DNA from: Microcaldota archaeon
Lineage (GTDB): Archaea > Aenigmatarchaeota > Aenigmatarchaeia > QMZP01 > QMZT01
DNA length: 7,860 bases
Reading direction: 5' to 3'
NCBI GenBank assembly: GCA_013151465.1
Contig: JAADIF010000041.1
Span: forward strand, 1 to 7,860
Shown: positions 1 through 5,924 of the stretch, in pieces
Layout of the letters: each line of letters begins with the position of its first letter
How positions within the stretch are numbered: position 1 is the stretch's first letter
The notes under the pieces: generated by a model
Told to the model about the DNA's origin: nothing
Seen by the model: only the letters and a program-made list of their open reading frames with translations
The model's database searches: none
Position numbers and translations under genes: made by a program

Positions 1-1300
1 GATTTCGGTAGCTACAGTTAAAAACATAATAAGGCCTTACATATGATTCATGAAGAAGTTCACAAAGTTTCCACATCTTGTTCTTGCTATCATTTACCCC
101 CTTGAGCAGAACGGTCTGATTCAGGATGGCGCTTACATTGTTGGAAATTCTTCTGAATATTTCCTTTGAGACTGGTGTAATTTCCTGAACGTTATTCACC
201 TGAATAGACAATCTCAACGGCTTTTTGGAATTGCTCTTTCTTAGAATCGAGAGCAGTTTCTCATCTATCCTGTAAGGGCATGTAACAGGTATTCTCGATC
301 CCAGACGCTTTACTTTCACATGGTTTATGTCATCAAGTTCTGATAGTATCCCTTCAATCGTGTTGTCAGGTAAAACAAGAGCATCACCGCCTGTTATGAG
401 AACATCGCGTATCATCCTGTTGTCTCTTATGTATTCAATGGCCTCTTCGTATGCTTCTTTTGAATATATCCTGTCCCTTTTTCCTATATGAGATATTCTA
501 AGACAATGTGTGCAAAACATCGCACACATGTTGGTTGCTTTAAGTGCAACGGTGCGCGGATACAATTGATCTATTAATCTTGCAGGAGAATGATCAGCAG
601 CAACAGGTTCTATTTCGGGTCCTGCGTTATCAATCATTTCACCTGTCGGGACGGATTGCAAGAGTACAGGATCATTAATTTTTCCCGGCATTATAAGCGA
701 TGCATAATAAGGAGTAAGTCGCATTCTGTAATGTTTTGTGACTCTTCTTATATCGTCCAATGCCTCTTCAGGAAGATATAGTATCTCTGAAAGCACGTCC
801 ACAGAATCTATGGCATAAGCCAGCTGACCTTCGTATGTATTCCATTCATCTTCATCCATTCCAAGCGTAGATTTTATCCTCTCTTTGTTTTTCTGAATCT
901 TATCCCACAATTCTATTCCGCTCGGAGCCTCTTTATCCTTGTTTTCTATGTAACTGGAAACTCTCATGTTTGCCTTCTTTACAATTTCCGAGGCTTTGAG
1001 AATCCGTCCACTAACGCTTACACCGTGTTCATCGATCAATTTATGTTTTTGAGCAATTTCAATAAGCATTTCTTTGGAAAGGCAAAAAGATACAGGGCTT
1101 AGACCGTTCTCCTCTCTCAATCTCAGAATATAAGAAAATAATGATAATATCGGGGTTTGTCTTTTGTCACTTTTTCTTGCTTCATTATACAGTTTGTTAA
1201 TTTTCTCAGAAAGGATATCGTTGTGATGTTCTTTTTTACTTCCGGAAAATAAATATTCTATTATATCATCATCAGCGCCATCACTAACTTTCTCTTCCAT
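1..1300 (-). CDS. KamA-family radical SAM protein, long form, 3' end cut by window
   Basis: Probable PLP- and S-adenosylmethionine-dependent aminomutase-like enzyme of the lysine 2,3-aminomutase (KamA) family; 433 codons are visible and the C-terminus lies outside the window. Seen: the radical SAM cluster motif CAMFCTHC (Cys259, 263, 266), then TGGDAL, RLGSRIPV and NQTVLLKGVND, all matching KamA landmarks. Arg268, two residues after the last cluster Cys, aligns with the Arg that holds the substrate carboxylate in lysine 2,3-aminomutase. The lysine-contacting Asp of the PYYxxQCD motif is replaced by Ser430 (PYYVFNCS), so lysine is a doubtful substrate. The PLP lysine and second substrate Asp would lie beyond the edge. 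The KamA core starts near residue 129; residues 1-128 are an extra, mostly helical N-terminal region I do not recognise. Start: two ATGs in a row (1303 and 1300); I chose 1300 because GTGAT sits three bases upstream of it, as in neighbouring genes. It probably shares a transcript with the CBS gene 28 bases upstream. Family is sure; substrate is unknown. Confidence 0.88.
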   Translation of the reverse strand, partial: MEEKVSDGADDDIIEYLFSGSKKEHHNDILSEKINKLYNEARKSDKRQTPILSLFSYILRLREENGLSPVSFCLSKEMLIEIAQKHKLIDEHGVSVSGRILKASEIVKKANMRVSSYIENKDKEAPSGIELWDKIQKNKERIKSTLGMDEDEWNTYEGQLAYAIDSVDVLSEILYLPEEALDDIRRVTKHYRMRLTPYYASLIMPGKINDPVLLQSVPTGEMIDNAGPEIEPVAADHSPARLIDQLYPRTVALKATNMCAMFCTHCLRISHIGKRDRIYSKEAYEEAIEYIRDNRMIRDVLITGGDALVLPDNTIEGILSELDDINHVKVKRLGSRIPVTCPYRIDEKLLSILRKSNSKKPLRLSIQVNNVQEITPVSKEIFRRISNNVSAILNQTVLLKGVNDSKNKMWKLCELLHESYVRPYYVFNCSYRN

Positions 1301-1303
1301 CAT

Positions 1304-1334
1304 ATCACAATAAATAATTGTGTGTATCTCACAC
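1304..1334 (-). promoter_or_regulatory. Short CBS-kamA spacer with two overlapping inverted repeats and GTGAT ribosome binding site
   Basis: The gap between the CBS stop and the kamA-like start has no TATA box of its own that I can see, suggesting co-transcription. In the minus-strand sense it can form GTGTG-AGATA-CACAC (1334-1320), which overlaps the CBS stop codon, or CACAAT-TATTT-ATTGTG (1322-1306). The two share bases and cannot form together. The second stem covers three of the five bases of the GTGAT ribosome binding site (1308-1304), so it could mask initiation. The stems are short and AT-rich; a regulatory role is inference. Confidence 0.35.
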
Positions 1335-1871
1335 AAGATCGCGCTGGCAGTTTGTACAGACCCATCGACCGTTTATATTCTTGAGTTCATCAGAATACTG
1401 GCCGCACGCTTCGCATATCCCTGAAAGAGGTGAAACAAAACCCGGAACTGCCTCTATCTTCTCTTTCAATTTTTCTGTAAGAATTTCTATAAGCTCTGGT
1501 GAGACAAGAAGAATCTCTTTCTCGGATATTATACCGACAAGTTTTCCATTCTTGTCAACGACAGGAAACCTTTTGACGCCAGATTTTATCATTTTCTTCG
1601 CAACGTTAAGAACATTGTCGTCGGGGCTTACAGTCAGCAATTTTCTTTTGCTTTTTCTTAGGTCTTTTATTGTCGTTTTCTTTGGATCCAATTCCGCAGA
1701 AACCATTCCAACTATATCGTCTGTAGTTACTATATCAACAGGTCTGTTATCATCAACAAAAACAACTGATCCGATTTTGTTGTTTGTCATCATCTTCGAA
1801 ATCACCGACATGTTTGTATCTGGGCTTGCGGTGATTACTGGCGACTTCATTATTTCCTTTACCTTTACCAT
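1329..1871 (-). CDS. Two-CBS-domain protein with C-terminal zinc ribbon
   Basis: A 180-residue cytosolic protein, probably a ligand-sensing regulator. Two CBS repeats are visible, roughly residues 7-60 (starting IMKSPV, with GSVVFVDD) and 72-124 (LLTVSPDD, GVKRFPVVD, LVGIISEKEIL). Paired CBS repeats form a Bateman module that typically binds AMP, ATP or S-adenosylmethionine; the ligand here is unknown. After a charged helical linker, residues 153-175 hold CEAC and CTNC, a four-cysteine zinc ribbon of the kind seen in archaeal CBS proteins. There is no catalytic domain. Start: the frame also allows TTG at 1874, but ATG at 1871 has GTGAT three bases upstream, so I use it. It lies between ppdK (78 bases away) and the kamA-like gene (28 bases). 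ppdK uses ATP/AMP and KamA enzymes use S-adenosylmethionine, so either could be the regulated partner; this is inference from position only. Confidence 0.9.
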   Translation of the reverse strand: MVKVKEIMKSPVITASPDTNMSVISKMMTNNKIGSVVFVDDNRPVDIVTTDDIVGMVSAELDPKKTTIKDLRKSKRKLLTVSPDDNVLNVAKKMIKSGVKRFPVVDKNGKLVGIISEKEILLVSPELIEILTEKLKEKIEAVPGFVSPLSGICEACGQYSDELKNINGRWVCTNCQRDLV

Positions 1872-1874
1872 CAA

Positions 1875-1879
1875 ATCAC
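1875..1879 (-). promoter_or_regulatory. Ribosome binding site of CBS gene (GTGAT)
   Basis: GTGAT lies three bases before ATG 1871. It is complementary to the extreme 3' end of archaeal 16S rRNA (ending AUCACCUCC), and the same element at about the same spacing precedes the kamA-like, iscU and rtcB genes. It decides in favour of ATG 1871 over TTG 1874. Confidence 0.6.
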
Positions 1880-1900
1880 TGATTAAGAATTGATTCTTGG

Positions 1901-1916
1901 TATTTTATACTTTTCT
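1901..1916 (-). promoter_or_regulatory. Probable promoter of CBS-kamA transcript (TATA box and purine-rich BRE)
   Basis: In the minus-strand sense, ATAAAATA (1908-1901) is preceded by the purine-rich GAAAAG, a fair archaeal BRE-TATA pair. A start about 25 bases downstream falls near 1880, giving a leader of roughly ten bases that begins close to the GTGAT ribosome binding site. An inverted repeat AAGAAT-CA-ATTCTT (1898-1885) lies between the TATA box and the predicted start, where a repressor could bind. Confidence 0.5.
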
Positions 1917-1928
1917 GTGGAATCGTTG

Positions 1929-1949
1929 ATAATAAGAAAAAAGAAGAAA
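1929..1949 (-). terminator. T-rich tract after ppdK, probable terminator
   Basis: Directly after the ppdK stop codon, the minus strand reads a run dominated by T with a T6 core (TTTCTTCTTTTTTCTTATT). Archaeal RNA polymerase terminates at such oligo-T stretches without needing a hairpin, and I see no strong stem here. A fresh TATA box for the next gene follows, which supports termination at this point. Confidence 0.5.
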
Positions 1950-4574
1950 TTATTCTTCGTCCTCTATTGCTGCCTGCGCTGCGGCGAGGCGTGCTATCGG
2001 AACGCGGAATGGCGAACAGCTGACTTCATTCAAACCGATCTTATGGCAGAATTTCACAGATTCCGGTTCGCCTCCATGCTCCCCACATATGCCTATATGC
2101 ATATCTGGTTTTGTCTTCCTGGCCCCCTCAATGCATATCTGCATGAGTTTACCAACCCCGTTTTGGTCTATTGACTGGAACGGGTCCTTTTCGTATATGT
2201 TGTATTCAACATATTTTCCAAGGAACTTTCCGGCATCATCCCTTGAGAAGCCGCAGCCCATCTGTGTGAGGTCATTCGTTCCGAAAGACATGAAATCGGC
2301 TTCCTCAGCCATTTCATCGGCTGTGATTGCCGCTCTTGGCACCTCTATCATTGTTCCTATCTTATAATCTATTTTTCCTTTAACGCCAAGCATCTCGGCT
2401 TCCCTTTCCACAATTTCTTTTATCAGTTTCAGTTCCTTCACGTGGCCGACAAGCGGCACCTCTATCCATGGCACTGGATTTGCGCCCTCTTCCTTGACTT
2501 TCATTGCAGCCTTAAGGATAGCCCGTGCCTGCATTGCATTTATCTCAGGATACTGAACACCAAGACGGCATCCCCTGAAACCAAGCATCGGGTTGAATTC
2601 ATGCATTTCAGCAACTATATCCTTTATCTCTTGTGCAGAAATGTTCATCTCTTTTGCAAGTGCCTCTATGTCTTCCTCCTCTTTTGGAAGGAATTCATGA
2701 AGCGGTGGGTCCAGAAGGCGTATGATGACAGGAAGACCGTCCATTACCTTAAAGAGCCCTTCAAAGTCCTCCTGTTGATATGGTTCTATCTTGTCAAGGG
2801 CTTTTTTCCTTTCTTCAGGTGTTTTTGACAATATCATTTCGCGGACTGCCTTGATTCTTTCTCCTTCAAAAAACATGTGTTCTGTCCTGCAAAGCCCAAT
2901 CCCTTCAGCGCCAAAGTCCTTCGCCCTCTGCGCGTCCTGCGGCGTGTCCGCATTTGTCTTTACCTGAAGCTTTCGGAAGCTGTCTGCCCAACCCATAAGC
3001 TTTCCGAAATCTCCGCTGATATCCGGATCGACAGTCGGTATTTCACCTTTCATGACTTCGCCGGTGTTTCCGTCAAGTGTTATGTATTCTCCTTCTTTCA
3101 CGGTCAGGTCCTTTGCTCTGAAATACCCTTCCTCTTCATTTACTGTTATATCTGAGCATCCTGCAACACAGCATATTCCCATTCCTCTTGCAACAACTGC
3201 TGCATGTGAGGTCATACCACCTCTTGCTGTAAGGATGCCTTCTGCGGCATTCATTCCTTCAATATCTTCAGGCGATGTTTCTGTCCTTACAAGAATTACT
3301 TTTTCGCCACCATCAGCCCATTCCTTTGCTGTTTCTGCGTTGAATACAACTTTACCCACGGCAGCTCCCGGGGATGCCGGAAGACCTTTTGCAAGTAATG
3401 CCCCCTCTTCTTTCATCTTTTCCTTTGCAACTTCATCCAATCTCTTATGAAGAAGTTGATCCAATGAATTGGGATCTATTCTCATCACGGCCGTCTTTTT
3501 GTCTATAAGCCCTTCTTCGACCATGTCAACGGCTATCTTGAGAGCAGCATGGGCCGTTCTCTTCCCTGTCCTCGTCTGGAGAAGATAAAGTTTTCCTTCC
3601 TGTATTGTGAATTCCATATCCTGCATGTCCTTGTAGTGATTTTCAAGCTTTTTGTATATCTCAACAAGCTGTTTGTATACTTTGGGCATTGTCTTTTCGA
3701 GTTCGGATATTGGCTGAGGTGTTCTTATTCCCGCAACAACGTCTTCTCCCTGTGCATTCATAAGAAATTCGCCATAGAACTTGTTTTCACCGGTTGAGGG
3801 GTTTCTCGTGAAAGCAACACCTGTTCCGCTGTTTTCCCCCATATTACCAAAGACCATTGCCTGCACGTTCACAGCTGTGCCGAGAAGGCCTTTTATATCA
3901 TGGATTCTTCTGTATGTTATCGCCCTGTCGTTGTTCCAAGAGCCAAAGACTGCTTCTATTGCTTTTTCTAACTGTTCGTAGGGGTCTTCCGGAAAATTGA
4001 TGTTATGTTTCTCTTTAAGCATCTTTTTGTATTCTTCAGCTACCTCTTTCAGGTCGTCAGCGTCCAGTTCTGTATCGAGTTCCACTCCCTTTGTTTCTTT
4101 CTTTCTGTCAAGAATGAGCTCAAATTCCGACATGTCAATTCCCAAAACAACGTTAGAGAACATCTGGATAAACCTTCTGTAGGAGTCGTATGCAAATCTG
4201 GGGTTTTTCGTCTTTTCGATTAATGCTTTTACTGTTTTTTCATTCAGGCCAAGATTGAGAACCGTATCCATCATACCCGGCATAGAAACGGCCGCTCCGG
4301 ATCTTACTGAAAAAAGTAACGGGTCATCTCCACCGAATTCTTTTCCAAGTTCTTTCTCCACTTTTTCGACGTTTTTCTTTACTTCGCTCATAAGCCCTTC
4401 CGGGAGCTTTTTGTCATTCTTGTAATAAGCATCACAGACTTCTGTAGTTATTGTGAAACCTGGGGGAACTGGTATCTCGAGGTTTTTCATTTCATTGAGA
4501 TTTGCGCCTTTGCCTCCCAGCAAACCCTTCATGTCTTTATTTCCTTCACCAAAATAATATATCATTTTTTCCAT
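1950..4574 (-). CDS. ppdK: Pyruvate, phosphate dikinase
   Basis: Cytosolic enzyme interconverting pyruvate + ATP + phosphate with phosphoenolpyruvate + AMP + pyrophosphate; it can serve glycolysis or gluconeogenesis. At 874 residues it matches the usual family length. Order: ATP-grasp nucleotide domain (about 1-340), swivelling phosphohistidine domain (about 385-511), C-terminal TIM barrel for pyruvate/PEP (about 520-874). Seen: nucleotide-site Lys22, Arg91, Asp319, Glu321 and Gln333; the catalytic His457 in GGMTSHAAVVAR, with the Thr455 that is phosphorylated in plant enzymes; barrel residues Arg563, Arg619, Glu744, Asn767 and the proton-donor Cys830 in CGEHGGEP. These are equivalents of the Clostridium symbiosum residues, so the enzyme should be active. 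The GGMTSH context, length and barrel motifs separate it from PEP synthase. Start: the open frame extends to 4652, but residues before ATG 4574 match nothing, and GGAG lies nine bases before that ATG. No PPDK regulatory kinase gene is visible; a CBS-domain protein follows. Confidence 0.97.
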   Translation of the reverse strand: MEKMIYYFGEGNKDMKGLLGGKGANLNEMKNLEIPVPPGFTITTEVCDAYYKNDKKLPEGLMSEVKKNVEKVEKELGKEFGGDDPLLFSVRSGAAVSMPGMMDTVLNLGLNEKTVKALIEKTKNPRFAYDSYRRFIQMFSNVVLGIDMSEFELILDRKKETKGVELDTELDADDLKEVAEEYKKMLKEKHNINFPEDPYEQLEKAIEAVFGSWNNDRAITYRRIHDIKGLLGTAVNVQAMVFGNMGENSGTGVAFTRNPSTGENKFYGEFLMNAQGEDVVAGIRTPQPISELEKTMPKVYKQLVEIYKKLENHYKDMQDMEFTIQEGKLYLLQTRTGKRTAHAALKIAVDMVEEGLIDKKTAVMRIDPNSLDQLLHKRLDEVAKEKMKEEGALLAKGLPASPGAAVGKVVFNAETAKEWADGGEKVILVRTETSPEDIEGMNAAEGILTARGGMTSHAAVVARGMGICCVAGCSDITVNEEEGYFRAKDLTVKEGEYITLDGNTGEVMKGEIPTVDPDISGDFGKLMGWADSFRKLQVKTNADTPQDAQRAKDFGAEGIGLCRTEHMFFEGERIKAVREMILSKTPEERKKALDKIEPYQQEDFEGLFKVMDGLPVIIRLLDPPLHEFLPKEEEDIEALAKEMNISAQEIKDIVAEMHEFNPMLGFRGCRLGVQYPEINAMQARAILKAAMKVKEEGANPVPWIEVPLVGHVKELKLIKEIVEREAEMLGVKGKIDYKIGTMIEVPRAAITADEMAEEADFMSFGTNDLTQMGCGFSRDDAGKFLGKYVEYNIYEKDPFQSIDQNGVGKLMQICIEGARKTKPDMHIGICGEHGGEPESVKFCHKIGLNEVSCSPFRVPIARLAAAQAAIEDEE

Positions 4575-4629
4575 TAAACCACTCTCCTGAAAAATGCGTG
4601 AATCGATTAAGTAACAATTATACTTTACA

Positions 4630-4637
4630 TATTTAAA
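4630..4637 (-). promoter_or_regulatory. TATA box of ppdK
   Basis: In the minus sense the site reads TTTAAATA. A start about 25 bases downstream lies near 4608, giving a leader of about 34 bases that holds the GGAG ribosome binding site. The upstream BRE position is not strongly purine-rich, so the call rests on the TATA match and spacing. Confidence 0.5.
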
Positions 4638-4651
4638 TGTGAGGAAAAGCA

Positions 4652-4670
4652 ATACGTTTTGATACGTTTT
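4652..4670. repeat. Direct repeat ATACGTTTT with 10-base period in divergent promoter region
   Basis: ATACGTTTT occurs at 4652-4660 and again at 4662-4670, exactly one helical turn apart. It lies between the ppdK TATA box (15-40 bases away) and the pilin TATA box (24-42 bases away). Same-face repeats of this kind often bind a transcription factor; which gene it would control is unknown. Confidence 0.45.
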
Positions 4671-4693
4671 TTGTATTGGTATTCTATGTTAAA

Positions 4694-4702
4694 TTTAATA
4701 TA
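4694..4702 (+). promoter_or_regulatory. TATA box of pilin-like gene, probably leaderless transcript
   Basis: TTTAATATA is centred about 28 bases before the ATG at 4726, so transcription should start at or within a few bases of the start codon. No purine-rich ribosome binding site is visible in the bases just before the ATG (CTTCCCAATAACTAAAT). Both facts point to a leaderless mRNA, a common archaeal arrangement. Confidence 0.55.
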
Positions 4703-4725
4703 GTGCCGCTTCCCAATAACTAAAT

Positions 4726-5226
4726 ATGGACAGGGCAAAATATGTCAAAGGAATTTCACCTGTCATTTCCGTAGTGATAATGATAGCCGTTGCAATCACA
4801 ATAGGTGTCATGCTTTCCACATGGGTTACCCAATGGGTGAGCCATCAGACAAGTGATTCGTCAATGGCGTGCGTCATCAGATCAAACTACATCATAGAAT
4901 CAGCCGTGTTCAACGAGTCCGGCGACAACTATCTAATCATTAAGGTCACAAACCAGGGAGCTGAGGACATTTACGGCTTCGGTGTCATCCTGGACAACTC
5001 GACAGATATATATCAGTTTAATTCGACTGATTCGCGCATAACGCTCAGTCCGTCAATAACTTCCGACAACAAGCTTTCGCGTGAGGGGAGCGTTTACATA
5101 AAGCTGAATCTCGACACGACGCTCTATAGAAACGTAGGCGCAACAGTCAATGAGATAAGGGTCACAAACGATGCATGTGACTCAGTTTCCGCCAAGACGA
5201 CAAATATAGAAAAACATACATCTTAA
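4726..5226 (+). CDS. Archaeal type IV pilin-like secreted protein
   Basis: A 166-residue protein with the archaeal pilin N-terminus: a short charged leader (MDRAKYVKG) followed by ISPVIS and about 20 hydrophobic residues (10-33). The family's prepilin peptidase would be expected to cut after Gly9, leaving Ile10 at the mature N-terminus; the hydrophobic helix then packs into a filament core or anchors the protein in the membrane. The rest (about 45-155) looks like a beta-rich extracellular head. It holds three N-glycosylation sequons (Asn63, Asn91, Asn99) and two cysteines (Cys49, Cys151) bracketing the head, which could form a disulfide. No other pilus genes (ATPase, membrane platform, peptidase) are in the window, so it may be a stand-alone pilin or a substrate-binding or adhesive variant. 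The mRNA is probably leaderless. Its stop codon overlaps that of iscU on the opposite strand by four bases. Pilin-like class is confident; filament identity is not. Confidence 0.85.
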   Translation: MDRAKYVKGISPVISVVIMIAVAITIGVMLSTWVTQWVSHQTSDSSMACVIRSNYIIESAVFNESGDNYLIIKVTNQGAEDIYGFGVILDNSTDIYQFNSTDSRITLSPSITSDNKLSREGSVYIKLNLDTTLYRNVGATVNEIRVTNDACDSVSAKTTNIEKHTS

Positions 5227-5861
5227 CCTAAGAACTTGATTTCGACTTCTTTTATTCCTGTAAGGTTTTCGAGAGCCTCGGTTATTTCATCCTTCATATT
5301 GTTTGCAAACTGGTGGCTCTTTTCCATATCCAGCTCTATTGAAACGATGCCACTTTCTATTGAGACCGCTTTCACAGCCCCCGTAGCGAGGATGTCTTTT
5401 CCGTTTCTTGGGTCTATCACATGCTTCAATTTCCTTTTAACGTTCTCCTCTGTTAATGCTATGTCTTCGGGCTTTGCAAGACCGTGTTTTTCCTCGTAGT
5501 CCTGTATTGCGGATTTTAATGTATCAACAGCCAGAACCGAGCAGTGTGTTTTCACCGGAGGAAGGCCGCCAAGCTCATCTGATGCCTTCTGCCATGTGAT
5601 TTTCTTTGCATCATCAATTGTCTTTCCCTTTGCCATCTCGGTTATGATTGAGCCGGTCGCTATGTTTGAGGCGCATCCGTATGACTCAAATTTTATGTCG
5701 GTTATCTTATGCGTTTTCGGATCCACCTTGAGATACAATGTGACCATATCACCGCAAAGAGGGCTGCCCTCGCTTGCTTTTGCATCGGGTTTTTCTATTC
5801 TCCCAACATTTTTAGGGTGCTGGAAATGCTTGATGACTTTGTAAGAGTATGGCGATGACAT
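5223..5861 (-). CDS. iscU: IscU-like Fe-S cluster scaffold fused to a MIP18/DUF59-like domain
   Basis: A 212-residue cytosolic protein. Residues 1-130 are an IscU/NifU-N scaffold on which [2Fe-2S] clusters are built from sulfur delivered by IscS. Cluster ligands are present: Cys36 with Asp38 (LCGD), Cys63 (YGCAS) and Cys107 in the PPVKTHC motif, with Lys104 and His106. Residues about 138-211 form a second domain with the MIP18/DUF59 pattern: VIDPRNGKDI, then TGAVKAVSIE, GIVSIELDM, and the terminal LTGIKEVEIKF. It lacks the cysteine often found in that family (no PGC-like motif) and has no CxxC, so it is not an Nfu domain. MIP18-type domains in Mrp/ApbC, SufT and the eukaryotic targeting complex help hand clusters to client proteins; that role here is inference. 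Start: the frame opens earlier at 5888, but ATG 5861 has GTGAT three bases upstream and begins the conserved PYSYKVIKHFQHPKNVG. It follows iscS by 63 bases. Confidence 0.92.
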   Translation of the reverse strand: MSSPYSYKVIKHFQHPKNVGRIEKPDAKASEGSPLCGDMVTLYLKVDPKTHKITDIKFESYGCASNIATGSIITEMAKGKTIDDAKKITWQKASDELGGLPPVKTHCSVLAVDTLKSAIQDYEEKHGLAKPEDIALTEENVKRKLKHVIDPRNGKDILATGAVKAVSIESGIVSIELDMEKSHQFANNMKDEITEALENLTGIKEVEIKFLG

Positions 5862-5864
5862 ATT

Positions 5865-5869
5865 ATCAC
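5865..5869 (-). promoter_or_regulatory. Ribosome binding site of iscU (GTGAT)
   Basis: GTGAT stands three bases before ATG 5861 and supports that start over the upstream in-frame codon at 5888. The spacing is the same as for the CBS gene. Confidence 0.6.
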
Positions 5870-5900
5870 GATTATTAATACATTCCAAAATTTTAAATAG

Positions 5901-5921
5901 GTTATAACGGTGTTATATATC
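5901..5921 (-). promoter_or_regulatory. iscS-iscU spacer: possible internal promoter and inverted repeat
   Basis: In the minus sense GATATATAAC (5921-5912) resembles a TATA box; a start about 25 bases on would fall near 5890, leaving room for the GTGAT site before iscU. It overlaps an inverted repeat TATAAC-ACC-GTTATA (5917-5903). This could be an operator for a second, iscU-only transcript, or a weak hairpin in an iscS-iscU mRNA. Neither is proven; the region is AT-rich and such matches arise by chance. Confidence 0.3.
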
Positions 5922-5924
5922 AAT

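Noticed and set aside
1..1300. Lysine 2,3-aminomutase (ablA) for N-acetyl-beta-lysine synthesis
   Set aside because: A lysine-contacting Asp is replaced by Ser430, the protein has a long extra N-terminus, and no adjacent beta-lysine acetyltransferase gene is visible, so only the family is named.
1318..1893. Plus-strand open frame of 191 codons opposite the CBS gene
   Set aside because: It lies antisense to a clear CBS-zinc ribbon gene, its product is a low-complexity Ser/Phe/Ile/Thr-rich string typical of a reversed coding strand, and it has no ribosome binding site.
3052..3450. Plus-strand open frame opposite ppdK
   Set aside because: It and the other plus-strand frames across 1890-4223 lie inside ppdK, whose frame is fully conserved; none shows a recognisable domain.
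1950..4574. Phosphoenolpyruvate synthase
   Set aside because: The length of 874 residues and the active-site set, including Cys830 and the GGMTSHAAVVAR context, match PPDK rather than PEP synthase.
4575..4725. Small RNA or riboswitch in the ppdK-pilin gap
   Set aside because: The gap is accounted for by two core promoters and a short direct repeat; I see no stable stem set or known riboswitch core.
5223..5861. Nfu-type C-terminal domain as in classical NifU
   Set aside because: The C-terminal part has no CxxC cluster motif; its pattern fits MIP18/DUF59 instead.
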